A stretch of DNA of 64,000 bases from Owenia fusiformis (GCA_903813345.2 CAIIXF020000004.1:16975513-17039512); one strand, 5' to 3'. Positions 25,401-37,165 are shown, counted from the stretch's first letter. A program made the numbers and translations. The notes: generated by a model not told the origin, from the sequence alone.

Positions 25401-27796
25401 AAACGTGGAGTCCTGAATAAATCAAATAAGGTTGCATTCTTTTTATTCCCATCACTCGCTGTTTCATCTTCTACCTATGGATTTATAAAAACACAGAGGG
25501 TTATTTTCATTTGGAAAACTTATGATTATAAATCAATATCGTACATTTTCAAAAAAAAATATAAATATGTTGAATGCCCATGGTTTTAATAAAGTCTATA
25601 TAATTCTAATTCACATTTGTCTCTTTGGCTGTTTTTAGCAGGTCGTATTTTAAAGGACTCATTGTATGAAATAAATCGAATGGAGTAAATAATAGATCTA
25701 CTCGTACATATCTAATAATGTGATACACCTACTTTGTTGAATTAGTAATAGAAAATTTAGGGTTGTCATAGATACCAGATAAGATTTTGAGAATGAATAT
25801 TATCAAATGGCGAGTGCGCTTGCAAAGAGTACCTCTGTGAATTTATTTATGTTGAAATTTTCTGGAAGTTTCACACCATTTATCCTCGCAATCCTTCTGC
25901 ACACCTTTTCTGCCTCTTTCAGCCTTCCAGTCGCCATTAACCAGCGTGGGGACTCTGATAGCAAGCTGAAAATAACGTCAGATTAGTCCACTGAGATCAC
26001 AAATCGGAAGACCTGTTCATCAAAGTATGTGAATCAGTTTCAAATACAGTCATGCTACCTGGGAAATACATGTATTAATATTTTTGTTCGAGTTTTAGTA
26101 CTCTTGGTATACGTTACGCAAGATATCCGCACCGAGAGTTTTCTGCAAGGACCATCTGCACATGGTTAACATATTATGTACAAAATGTATTTGAAAAACT
26201 TACAAAGTCGCTATCAATGCAGGTATAAAACAAAGTGACGCCATTATTTGGAGGTGTACATGACTTCGTATAAAGTAAGCCCATAATACAAGCAGACCTC
26301 TTGCCGAACGTCCCAGCATGAGGATGAAAAACCCCTTGGACCTGGCTTCCTTGGGTATAACCTCCAGAACTGAATGAAAGTAAATTGATATATAAGCGCA
26401 AATGCCAAAGGGAAAGGACCAAAAACTTTAAAGAAACCTCGTAAGAAAAGAAAATTCAAAGTGTGAACCTGTCTAAGATAAATAGACCATTTTGAGAATG
26501 GTCAAAATATGAATGGGTCATCGAAGTGAGCTATTGACGCCACAAACATGAATATGTCGATATGTTACCATGTTTCCTCTGCCTTCCATCAAATCTAAAT
26601 GTAGAGGTACACTTACTGTAGGCCATTAACGTCTGATATGTGCCCAAAGATGATAGACCCACAAATCCACGTAGTACCAAAAACGCTGCATAGTTCGGAA
26701 CCAAGGCCGCACCGAGGGTAGAGAGCAATTGTAACATCAACATAATTGAGAAGATTCGTTGTCGTCCAAACCTATTCGAAAAGGAACCAACAAAGACTGT
26801 GTCATGTTTGGCTTGTGTCACACACATCTATAAACATTTACTTTTGGGAATTTTTATAGTCACAGAACTTTGGTAAAGTTTCTTTGATTTTTCTTGTAAT
26901 ATTACTCTGGACTCTTGCTAAAGTAGTAAGGATTACTTGAAAACTTGTTTCAATAATCTAAATTCTAATATTTCATAGAAAAGTGGTGAATTTGGTATTT
27001 GCTGGTATTTACAATAAAGGTTTTATCTAAGATCAATAGACGTACCTGTCCGCCAATGTACCAGAGAAGAAAGCTCCACAGAACAACCCCGCCATGAAGG
27101 CTGATGCTGCCAAAGTATAAAGCCAATTTCTGTCGCACACAAGATCATACTGTAATATTAACAGAAACGTCACCAGCTGCAAACCTTCTCATTTTGGCGT
27201 CAGAACTTTCCCACTTGGATTCCTGGCTTGGATTACATTCTCAGTTGACTAATGTTTTAAGTCTTAATATTTGACTTTCAATCATACAAACCTCACATAG
27301 CTTTGAAGCTTATTCAATTAGATTACAAGCATTCTCACTTGACTTATAAGCTTTTTCAATAGGCGCACTCTAGCGTTCTCAATTGGCTTTCAATTGTACT
27401 CACCTGGCTTACAAGTGTAGATGAAAACTTGCTTGTATCATAGATATATCCACTACATTTTCTGGTAGAGATGTTTCCATTCGGCTTCCAGTTGGCCACA
27501 TCCTCGGCTGTGATGTTCCCCATGCTGGAGTAGTTGAAATCGTAGACCCTACATTGACTATACACGGCCTCCCCATACTGATTCTCCTCAAGGGGGACAG
27601 CTATATGCAGGAATGTCGAATGGTTGAGATGCTCTAATTCTGGCACGTTGCACCAATGTGGTATTCGACCAGCTATGAAAACTGTGATAATGTGCTGCCA
27701 TCCGTTTGGACCAAAGAAGATCATAAATGTAAGTAGTGAAAATATCTGGTAGCGTCCGAAACCTCCAAGGTCTGGTATCAAATCGTCAAATCCCAT
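22446..27796 (-). CDS. SLC22-type organic ion transporter, copy B (11 exons, 568 aa)
   Basis: Exons in reading order are 27796-27404, 27149-27046, 26771-26617, 26369-26204, 25965-25833, 25474-25368, 25172-25070, 24545-24425, 23856-23675, 23106-22970 and 22551-22446. Except for the last, every exon has exactly the length of its partner in copy A, and all phases match. Shared signatures include the YDLVCDR region, LADRFGR, GELFPTVVRTIG and LPETKGQRLPDTLEEAE. The usually conserved LPESPRW motif reads LSESPRW here. The C-terminus differs and is six residues longer, ending in TGA at 22446-22448. It is a plasma-membrane solute carrier by family; its substrate is unknown. It lies tandemly upstream of copy A's 5' end on the same strand. 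The complete frame and intact splice sites argue for function. Confidence 0.93.
23890..24301. mobile_element. Shortened TTAA foldback element in SLC22 copy B
   Basis: Both outer ends match the element at 14769-15451, but the middle is deleted. The gap is filled by about 65 bp (near 24007-24073) that is the reverse complement of sequence from SLC22 intron 7. The left TTAA has decayed to GTAA; the right one is kept. Confidence 0.78.
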
Positions 27797-29239
27797 AATA
27801 TCGAGTTAAAATACAAAAAAAATATTTTACAAATAACTTATTTGGCCACTTTCCGAATCATTCAGAATTTGATTCAAGAACTTAAATATTTACTGAAATA
27901 AATATAAAAGGTGCTGATATATCCAATTTAGGTGTCGATTTAGATACATCCAAATTCAAATGATGTTCCTTCTCTTTTTGGTCTGATGTGTTTCTTAGAT
28001 CAATTGTACTTATGAAACAACATATAGATTGCCCCAGATTTACAGGAATACATATACTTGTACATGTATGTAACCTCAGCTATCAATTTGCCAGCATAAA
28101 ACATCAAAAAGAACATGAACTTAGAGAGTTATATTTGATAAGTGTACACGTGTCAGAGTTAGTTCAAGATAGCACCAAAAACAATGTGTAATAATTTTCA
28201 ATAACGACAGTCCTCTTCTATAATAAGGAGACAATCAAATCGATAAAAGTAATTTATGTGAATCATACATAAGGACCGGGGACGCTCGAACATATTCACA
28301 ATGTCATATCTGGATTAGAAGCATTTTCAGTGCGTATCAAAAAACGCAACAAACAAATAAGCCATAGTCTCTAAAATATGTAAATATGTTACATTGGTTT
28401 AATGAAAATTAAATTAAAAAAGACATAAAAAATTAACCACGCAACCAGTGATGACTGCATCAATTTCATTTATTGTACCATGAAGTCAAGATTCTCGATC
28501 TTTCTTTCTCAAAGTTGCATTGTCGGGTGGAGGTGAATTTAATTTATTGTCTTGCATTTATTGTATCCTGTGTTGTTTAATCTACTTCTCTTGCATTGTT
28601 CAACAAATACTTTAAAAAATGGGCGTATTGTTGTAGTGTCTTCCGAATCATATCTTTCGGAGACGCGGCGGCTGATCTGGGCCAGGTCTATACTTTTAGC
28701 AGCTCCATAATTCTCCTTCACATGCCTCAATTTTATCATGCAAAGTTTTTTTGTTTATTTAGAAGTGACTCCCATGCCATTCTTAGTACCATATTTATTT
28801 GCTTTTCTTTATTAATATTTTGAAATTAATATTTTGAAATTAATATTTTGATACATTTCGTTATTTTTATTTTACTTTGAATTAACTATTCTATTTTTCA
28901 AAAACAAAAATACTTCATTTAGTTTTAAATTTATTTTCACTGACTTTTATTTCAAATTTGCGTTCTTTAACGCCAAGCGATATGCAAAAACTTTTCGATT
29001 GGTCAACGTTTCGAAACGAATTTTAACGAATGATAGACGAAACTTTTAATCGCAACAACATGCTCAAAATTCTCCCGTGAAGAAGACTATTCGCAACGGA
29101 TGCAAAAGCTAACAAACTTAAGGGCTGATGTTAAAAGGTCCGTTCACCCAAGTGGAATCGAACCATGACCACTAGCTTTTTCCGGAAGTCTACTTCGGTC
29201 ACTACTTCAATTCAACCAAGTTTATTACAATACTATTCC
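27797..29239. other. Upstream region of SLC22 copy B and intergenic DNA
   Basis: Up to about 28360 the sequence resembles the region upstream of copy A. A minus-strand open frame at 28539-28739 has a charged, protein-like composition but I do not recognise it. At 28812-28850 a 15-bp unit GAAATTAATATTTTG repeats about three times. Confidence 0.45.
29125..29230 (-). repeat. Possible degenerate tRNA-derived SINE fragment
   Basis: On the minus strand GGTTCGATTCC matches the RNA polymerase III B-box consensus. A weak A-box-like stretch lies about 40 bp upstream. No full cloverleaf could be drawn, so a decayed tRNA-related repeat is only a possibility. Confidence 0.25.
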
Positions 29240-29340
29240 AGGGAAAACAGTAGGTGTGATGGGAATAAAAGGAACGCTATGTTGTTTGATTTATTCAGGA
29301 ATCTAGATTTGATGAAGCGTGCCATTCTCTCATATTGCCA
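29240..29340 (+). pseudogene. Orphan SLC22 exon relic
   Basis: The translation contains CDGNKRNAMLFDLFRN, MKRAILSYC, clearly related to exon 6 of both SLC22 copies (DGNKKSATLFDLFRTP, RKRTILSYC). It lies on the opposite strand. The GTGAGA donor of the real exon is lost, and no neighbouring SLC22 exon was found. It is a decayed remnant of a third copy or a transposed fragment. Confidence 0.8.
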
Positions 29341-29823
29341 ACTCTGCACACCAGTATTTACATACTGTATCATCGATACAGTGTTAATAAATCCATGAAA
29401 TTTGAACCACGTGGTGCACGTTCAAATTATAGATAAAGTAGCAAAAAGACAATATTGATGTTGAGTGGTAAAGTGGTAAAGAAATTGTAGTTTCTAAATG
29501 CTGGTCTATTACACATGTGAGTTAATCGCTCCAAATATTCACGCAGGTGTTTTAATAGCTCCATTATATTTTTAATCGATCAATTTGAACTCCAATATGA
29601 ATTATTACCACCTTGCAGGGCCTGTTCTGGGGGTTTTAGTACTAGTTGAGAAGGCATTTAAATTGCTATATTGATGTGAGCAATATTGTGTCGGGCGTTA
29701 ATGACTTTAGTCGGGCAATAATGACACTATCCGCCCGGCTATGTTTCCCGGAAAAAGTGAAATCGTTCAGTGCGTAAGATTTTCTATTTCAAATTTGCTA
29801 TTTCAGCCCTGGGCATTAACGGT

Positions 29824-29950
29824 GGTAATAATAGTAATAACGTCATTTCTGCGGGCAAAATAGTGAAATATTGGACCTTGGGCCTGCGGCCATTGGTCCA
29901 ATATTTCACTATATTGCCCTTTGAAATGACGTTATTGTACTATTATTACC
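29824..29950. repeat. 127-bp near-perfect hairpin (MITE-like)
   Basis: Arms of about 55 bp beginning GGTAATAATAGTAATAACG are nearly exact reverse complements around a short GC-rich loop. Such a structure is typical of a small foldback MITE. It lies about 350 bp before the frameshifted MFS gene. Confidence 0.8.
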
Positions 29951-30294
29951 CTTTACAGTAAAATTTTAAATGTTAGGAACTACTTTGAATTTAAAAAATA
30001 AGCAATCAAATGACTATATTGCAACAGTATATAAAAAAATAGAAACATATGTACTTGTCCTAACTATAAAAATGAATACAATATTGAACAAAACACTCAA
30101 TCGACCGGGCGCTGACAGATGGATTGGAGCAAATGTGACCCAGGCATAAAGGTAATGATGTTCAGTGGATCGTGAACAGAAAACTTTGATGAAAATTATT
30201 TAGCACCAGACACTAACGCTGTAAACACAACCTAGAATTATTCTAGAACCAGTTGAAATATAAAATTAAAGTCTTTCTGAAGCAAGAAGTGAAT

Positions 30295-31697
30295 ATGCAG
30301 AAGTATGTTTCTCTGTTTGTGGGGATACTTGGTATGTTATTAGCAGGATTCTTATATTCATTCAACACGTATGCAATCGCATTGAAAGCTACCTTCAACT
30401 ATACACAACTAGAGATGGAGTTAATAGCTGCAAGTGGAGACATAGGCCAAAGTATGCTCATACCAGTGGGCTTTGTATTTGACAATTATGGTCCAAGAGT
30501 TTCAAGTGTATTTGGTCTTGTCATCACAGGAAGTGGATTTACACTTTTATGGATAGCAACACAGTTTAAAACATTTTTCTCTTCCAATGCCTGGTTTGTG
30601 TGTGTCGCGTATTTACTTGCAATGTTTGGAACAGCATTTCCAATAATCTCGAGCATAGGAGTGAACTGTAAAAACTTTGAGATAAAACAACGAGGAAAAA
30701 TACTCGGCCTCATTAGCTCAATATATGGAATCGCCCCGATGGTATTTAGCGCCGTATATCAAGGACTATTTGTACAAGGTCATATAAATGATGCCGCAAA
30801 CCAAAAATATGGGGATTTTATTCTCTTTTTACTTGTGTTCTCTGTTATCATTAATTCTTTATCTATTGCCCTGCTGAAAGAAACCCCAGTGAAAGCAATA
30901 CCTTACACAGATGCAGGTGAAATAAATGAACTCTTCGGAACCTGTGAAGAAAACAGAGTAGCTGATGGCAAACTGAATGATAACACACTTTTAAATGACA
31001 AAACTTCATTGATTGCAAGCGCAAATCTAGGCCCTCCAGATCTTAATGGCTGGCAAATTATAAAAACAGTGCAATTTTATTACCTTTTTCTGGTTGTGTT
31101 TATTTTAGGTGGGATAACATCTACATTTGTAAACAATATATCGATGGTCTTGAAATCTGCAGACCGGGAGAAAGACGTGGCAGTTTTTACAATCTGCCTT
31201 CCAATTTCCTCCTCAGTAGGACGATTGTGTGGTGGGGTAATCTTTAACATAATCTATTTGCGATGGCCACAGATTCCAAGTTCGGCAAGTCTTATACCAA
31301 GTGGAACGCTAGCATTTGTTGGCCTTATTGTTATACTTTTATTCTATCATGGATTCGTTGGGTTGTTCATTAGTACTCTTATGATAAGCTTCGCAAATGG
31401 GTCATTTTATATACTTACAAACTAGTCATCATTGAATTATTTGGTTCAAAATATCTCGGACAAAACTTAGGAATAGTTTTGACAGCGCATGGCATTGGAA
31501 TGTTCGCGTTTCATCAATTATTTGGTTTCATTTATGAACTGAATAGTCCAACAGGATCAAATGAGTGCTACGGAGAATCTTGCTCAAAATGGTTGTTCGT
31601 TTTGCAAGCAAGTCTATGTTTTTGTGCATTATTTCTAAACATTTGCCTTGCCAAAATCGAAAGAGATCTCGTCATGAAACGAAGAGAAACCTTTTAA
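30295..31697 (+). pseudogene. Nodulin-like MFS transporter, frameshifted copy
   Basis: One uninterrupted frame from ATG at 30295 covers most of an MFS protein: MQKYVSLFVGILGMLLAG, SFNTYA, FNYTQLEM, SGDIGQ and a FDNYGPR loop. It matches the intact gene at 37249-38652 along its length. Near 31405 one base is missing relative to that gene, producing a stop at 31423-31425. The reading resumes in another frame and runs to TAA at 31695-31697, ending KIERDLVMKRRETF. The lost frame would separate the last two membrane segments. It is intronless like its partner. A truncated product is possible, but a young pseudogene or an assembly error is more likely. An AATAAA lies at 31867-31872. Confidence 0.82.
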
Positions 31698-32689
31698 CAA
31701 CAGAAACCCGTCGTTCGTGCTTACGTAACATTCACATTTCAATTGTGAAAGTATTCACTCTGTAATACGCAGTAAATCTGCAGCTCTTGACGGACATATA
31801 TACTTGTAGCTTGAGAAATCAGACAAAATTAAAACAATTTTTGAAAGTATGCACTGAATAGTTAATAATAAATTCAGCGTGATATACAATTACAATAGTT
31901 TGTTTATCAAAAAGAAGATTACAATACATTGTACAGTGGCGGATGGTAAATAGCATTCATTATCGGAATTCTCGTGAGAATGGTGTAATGATTGATCGTC
32001 CATCCGTCCGTCAACCAGTCGATCCTTCAACAATGTCGGTAAATAAAAAGTCCCCATTAAATCCCTATTAAGTCCCATCTTCATAGTAGTTTTTCACATG
32101 TAATCCCCCAGTACCCTCCGTTTGATTTTGACATAAAAATCATATTTCGTTTGTATATCAGCAAGTAGATGCTAAATAGAACGATGAAAAGGTATATGTA
32201 TATGGATACTATAGATGCGTATTTAAGGATTTATGCCCTGGACTCGGTGTAATGTGGAATGACCGGAGCAAATGTGGCATGGGCATTAAGGCAATCCGGG
32301 ATATATTTTAGTAATTTTACATACATTATGCCTCGGTCACATTTGACACTGTGGCTAGTCGATCTATGTGGATGCAGTTAGGCACATGTAATGTTTCGTG
32401 AGTGCCCGCCTCTGTACTTTTCAATGGAAGATTTTTGCACTTTTGCTTAAATAATCTATATTTACTCATCTGTGTATATCATACTGCATTGATTTACCAA
32501 ACCAATGCTACGCTATAAACACACATTCTCTGATATTTTTACAGTGCAGATTTGATGTAAATGTTATTTAACTAGATAAACGTTCCTAAAACGGGTAACA
32601 TCACATTCATAAATTGAAGAACCACAGCCTGCAAACCAGGGGTATGGTTACTTCAAAATTCATGAGCAGATATTGCTATTTTACAGGGA
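31698..32689. other. Intergenic DNA between MFS copy 1 and the zinc-finger relic
   Basis: It contains the presumed 3' untranslated region of the MFS copy. A stretch at 32330-32400 is an inverted match to 34035-34105, sharing ACTGTGGCTAGTCGATCTAT and following bases. A GGAGCAAATGTG word at about 32263 also belongs to the nearby hairpin repeat family. Confidence 0.5.
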
Positions 32690-33035
32690 TGTGAGAAGGT
32701 GCTAGCATCCAATTCCAGACTCACTAGACATGAGCGCATCCATACCAGGGGAGAAAGGGTTAAATGTGATGCCTGAGCAAAAACGTTCTGTAGCAAAGCA
32801 ACACTTTTGAACCATCTAAAGAACATGTGTAGTGAGATTCCAACTTCACCAGGAAAATTCGAATGTCCAGAGTGCAAAAAGCAATACATTAGAAACGCTG
32901 ATCAAAATCGCCACGTCAGAGTAGAGCACGAGGGATCTCGTATAACCTGTACATTTGAAGGATGTTTTGAAACATTTTAATGGAGAAAGAACCTTGTACA
33001 ACATTTGGCAAAGATCCATGCAATTAATGATAATT
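32690..33035 (+). pseudogene. C2H2 zinc-finger pseudogene fragment
   Basis: The plus strand reads a finger tail SRLTRHERIHTRGE, then KCDA-stop-AKTF, LLNHLKNMC, FECPECKKQY, NRHVRVEH, ITCTFEGCFETF-stop, and LVQHLAKIH. Each segment has C2H2 spacing and a linker-like TRGERVKC. One expected finger cysteine is replaced by TGA and a second stop is TAA. At least four finger units are recognisable, in one frame. Upstream exons are absent. It is a relic of a zinc-finger gene, perhaps carried here by an element. Confidence 0.82.
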
Positions 33036-33364
33036 AAATAATAATAAATTAGACCAATGAAATATGTTGTATATACATTAGCTCTCTACAATAAATATAT
33101 TGCTGTGCATGTATACCCAATACAAGTTTTTTGTCTGATTACACATATAATATTGTTTCATATAGTGTTTTTTAAATCTCCTAAATAGTCTTGCACGATT
33201 CATTTCAAAATCAATGCAGTATATTACATAAACACTCCCCCTAAATGTGCTTATGTTTCTATATAAACATGTGTACCTGAGACAAATCTGTCCTAAATTA
33301 CTTAAGTCAGGTAGAGTCCACGTTTTGGGAGATTTTCATTCTTCAACCATTAGACTCAATTGTT

Positions 33365-34598
33365 GCTGGAGCGGATGAATAGGATAGACTCGTGTTTTTC
33401 GACTTGTAGCCATTGAGAATGGTCTGAAATTCAAAAATAGGTTTACTATTGCAGCATTGGTACTGATTGATGACAAATACGACCCAAACTTATTTGAACT
33501 AAATACTATTAATTCATCATACTGATTTGTAAATGATACTTAAATGTGTTTAAACGTGTTTAATTTTTAAACAAACAATGTGATGTACCTGTAATGGCAT
33601 TTTTCAGTTGATGGGTTTATATGTAGTCTATCAACTTTCAATTCTTCATGAGGGTGTATTTTAATGGTGTGGCTAATTACTTCACTGAATGAGGAATGTT
33701 TATCCAAACAATGGATTCAAAGAAAATCTGGCCAGTTGTCCATCTGTAAATAAATCATCATGATAAAAGTATAATTTATTATAGCATCCATGTGTTACCA
33801 TTCTGAATCCAAATGATACATAGTGGCATCCATTTTATACATATATGTTAACGTTTACGAAATATTGTTCAAATATCTTCCCTATAACAGGAATATTGTA
33901 GCTGAAACTTTCACACATTGTCATACTATGTTATTGAATGTGTGCAAGATTTCAAGTCCGAATGTTGAGTAGAAACTTTGAGATCGATCACTTACCTCGA
34001 TTTGCTGTCATAATTTTGCAATGATCCCATTCCGTATGATGAGCGCAAGCACCAATGATACATTGCATATGCATGACTGCATCCACATAGATCGACTAGC
34101 CACAGTGTTTGACCCGATCCATCGGTTGGCGCCCGGCCGATTGAGTGTTTTGTTCAATACTGTATTCAATTTTGAATAAAATACTCAATCGGCCGGGCGC
34201 CGTAGTGAAAATCGGAGCAAATGTGACCAAGGCATTACACAGAGTAAATCAATTCACTCCAGGCATGGGTCACATTTGCTCCAATTTATCGGCCGGTGCC
34301 CAGCCGATTGAGTATTTTGTTCAATATTGTATTCAGTATGAACAAAATCAATCGGCAGGGCGCCGTAGAGAAAATCGCATCAAATGTGACCAATTGATAC
34401 ATTACTCAGACATCAATTCGCCAGCTGCATTTTAATAGCCCCCTGTAAATGTCTATTCATTCAATTGGAACTCATACGTTGAAAATGAATTATGACCCTT
34501 AAACTTGAGATGACCACTGAAAGGCAGGTGTTGGCATTAAGGTCAGTGTGTACTTGAATTGTTTTGCAAAGGAGTGGTATCGATATGGAGAACTTTTT
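33365..34598. repeat. Tandem duplication, unit 1 (1234 bp)
   Basis: Direct repeat of 34599-35852, nearly identical base for base. It begins GCTGGAGCGGATGAATAGGA and ends at CGATATGGAGAACTTTTTG, the first 40 bp of the foldback element whose full copy lies at 35820-36481. It contains the GC-rich hairpin at 34128-34201 and a second, weaker one at 34289-34363. The open frame at 34145-34435 crosses these hairpins and is not a credible gene. Confidence 0.92.
34128..34201. repeat. GC-rich hairpin repeat, copy 1
   Basis: Arms GGCGCCCGGCCGATTGAGT and its reverse complement enclose an AT-rich loop. GGAGCAAATGTGACC follows it. The same family appears at 34289-34363 and, as one arm, near 30072-30150. 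Confidence 0.85.
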
Positions 34599-35852
34599 GC
34601 TGGAGCGGATGAATAGGATAGACTCGTGTTTTTCGACTTGTAGCCATTGAGAATGGTCTGAAATTCAAAAATAGGTTTACTATTGCAGCATTGGTACTGA
34701 TTGATGACAAATACGACCCAAAACACATGTTTAAAAACCAAACTTATTTGAACTAAATACTATTAATTCATCATACTGATTTGTAAATGATACTTAAATG
34801 TGTTTAAACGTGTTTAATTTTTAAACAAACAATGTGATGTACCTGTAATGGCATTTTCCAGTTGATGCGTTTATATGTAGTCTATCAACTTTCAATTCTT
34901 CATGAGGGTGTATTTTAATGGTGTGGCTAATTACTTCACTGAATGAGGAATGTTTATCCAAACAATGGATTCAAAGAAAATCTGGCCAGTTGTCCATCTG
35001 TAAATAAATCATCATGATAAAAGTATAATTTATTATAGCATCCATGTGTTACCATTCTGAATCCAAATGATACATAGTGGCATCCATTTTATACATATAT
35101 GTTAACGTTTACGAAATATTGTTCAAATATCTTCCCTATAACAGGAATATTGTAGCTGAAACTTTCACACATTGTCATACTATGTTATTGAATGTGTGCA
35201 AGATTTCAAGTCCGAATGTTGAGTAGAAACTTTGAGATCGATCACTTACCTCGATTTGCTGTCATAATTTTGCAATGATCCCATTCCGTATGATGAGCGC
35301 AAGCACCCATGATACATTGCATATGCATGACTGCATCCACATAGATCGACTAGCCACAGTATTTGACCCGATCCATCGGTTGGCGCCCGGCCGATTGAGT
35401 GTTTTGTTCAATACTGTATTCAATTTTGAATAAAATACTCAATCGGCCGGGCGCCGTAGTGAAAATCGGAGCAAATGTGACCAAGGCATTACACAGAGTA
35501 AATCAATTCACTCCAGGCATGGGTCACATTTGCTCCAATTTATCGGCCGGTGCCCGGCCGATTGAGTATTTTGTTCAATATTGTATTCAGTATGAACAAA
35601 ATCAATCGGCAGGGCGCCGTAGAGAAAATCGCATCAAATGTGACCAATTGATACATTACTCAGACATCAATTCGCCAGCTGCATTTTAATAGCCCCCTGT
35701 AAATGTCTATTCATTCAATTGGAACTCATACGTTGAAAATGAATTATGACCCTTAAACTTGAGATGACCACTGAAAGGCAGGTGTTGGCATTAAGGTCAG
35801 TGTGTACTTGAATTGTTTTGCAAAGGAGTGGTATCGATATGGAGAACTTTTT
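34599..35852. repeat. Tandem duplication, unit 2 (1254 bp)
   Basis: Nearly identical to unit 1. The main difference is a 20-bp segment around 34722-34741 missing from unit 1. The junction between units shares TTG with both parents, consistent with joining by very short homology or with replication slippage. Confidence 0.92.
35382..35455. repeat. GC-rich hairpin repeat, copy 2
   Basis: Equivalent hairpin in unit 2 of the tandem duplication, 1254 bp downstream of the first, with the same arms and loop. Confidence 0.85.
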
Positions 35853-36481
35853 GAACACACGTTTCTCTTAAACCAGTCATAAAACAAATCTAAAAATTTA
35901 ACGGTATTGTTTTAGAAAACACAAAAAACAATTGTTCTTGGTATCAATTTTCCAGAGTGAAATGAAACATCTTTCCGATCCTCATTGGAACAAAACGACA
36001 TAAACACAACATGTTTAGGTCTCTCAATATTGTAATTGTACAAAGGAGATTTTGGTTGATTTTAAAAAAGTATCTTGTTTATGAAATAAAAGGTTTATCT
36101 TGATTTTTATCTATTTTCGGGGGATTTTGTTTTAATTCTTTGAATATTTATTTTAAATCAACCAAAATTTCCTTTGTATAACTATAATATTGAGAGGTCT
36201 AAAATATGTTGTATATGCTATTTTGTTCCAACAAGGTTCGGAAAGACATTTTATTTCATTCTCAAGCATTGGTAGAAAGGAGCAAAAACAATTGCACTAA
36301 AAAAACAAAAAATGTTAACAAAAACAGTTATATAAAATATTTCTAAATAATTTTCGCATAAATTGTTGTCAATCAGTCAACATTACATAAAATACCAAGT
36401 TTTTACAGACTGTTTTCAATGATTGGTTTAAGAAAAAAACATTTTTGAATTCATTTCTCCATATCGATACCAATCCTTTGA
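35820..36481. mobile_element. Foldback element, family also at 55114-55791
   Basis: Ends are inverted copies around AAAGGA(G/T)TGGTATCGATAT. Arms of about 300 bp pair along their length, including TTTCTCTTAAACCA and AAATCAACCAAAAT-type words. About 660 bp with no coding frame. A related copy lies in HMG-CoA reductase-like intron 1. Confidence 0.78.
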
Positions 36482-36732
36482 AAATGAGTTTTATTTTTCT
36501 GAAAATAGTTCATAAAAGTACACACTGACCTTAAAGGTCATTATGTATAATGGATCGTGGAAAGTGTAGGAGCAGATGAACTACAAATAAACTCTCCTTT
36601 CAAATATATAAACAAGAATATTTTAAAACACGGATACTAACGCTGTGAACACAACCTAGGGTCAGTTTGGAATCAGTTATAATAGAGGAATTTTGCGAGT
36701 AACTTATAGCAAGTTTAGCATTCACGTATACG

Positions 36733-37165
36733 TATAACTTATGAAGCGTTTGATTACGTCCTCATTAATGGCGCAGCTCTATACGTCCACCAGTGATTAT
36801 TCTTAAAAATCGTCGCGTCGTCTTTACGCAGAAAGGCACACTTATGTACAAATCAAGGAGGATTGGCAGCCATTATTCAAACTCGATACTCCATTGCCCG
36901 GAACAATTTAGTAAACATATTTCTCTAAAATTCTTTTGGACCAAGTATTTCGTTAGAAGATGTACATTACTGATATTATGGTTATAATCAAATTTCATTC
37001 AGCAGTTCTAGTCTTCACAATATGAGTTTTGTTAACCAAATTGGTCTATACTGGGCAACGGAGTGACGAGTTTGAATAACGGCTTCCAACCCGAATGAAT
37101 TCGAAGCTGTGCAATAAATGATGACGTGATCAGACGCTTCATATGATATACGTTATAAGGGAATT
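36733..37165. mobile_element. Foldback element directly before the intact MFS gene
   Basis: Arms containing ATGAAGCGT(T/C)TGAT(T/C)ACGTC and TTATTCAAACTCG are inverted copies around a central loop of about 100 bp. DNA upstream of the other MFS copy lacks this block although both share the preceding ACTAACGCTGTGAACACAACC-like stretch. It ends under 100 bp before the start codon, so it may contribute to the promoter. Confidence 0.72.

Noticed and set aside
28539-28739. Minus-strand 66-codon frame with protein-like composition
   Set aside because: No recognised family, no splice or promoter context; kept only as a note in the intergenic entry.
34145-34435. Open frame of 96 codons, repeated at 35399-35689
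   Set aside because: It runs straight through the GC-rich hairpin repeats and is duplicated only because the whole unit is; no protein features.
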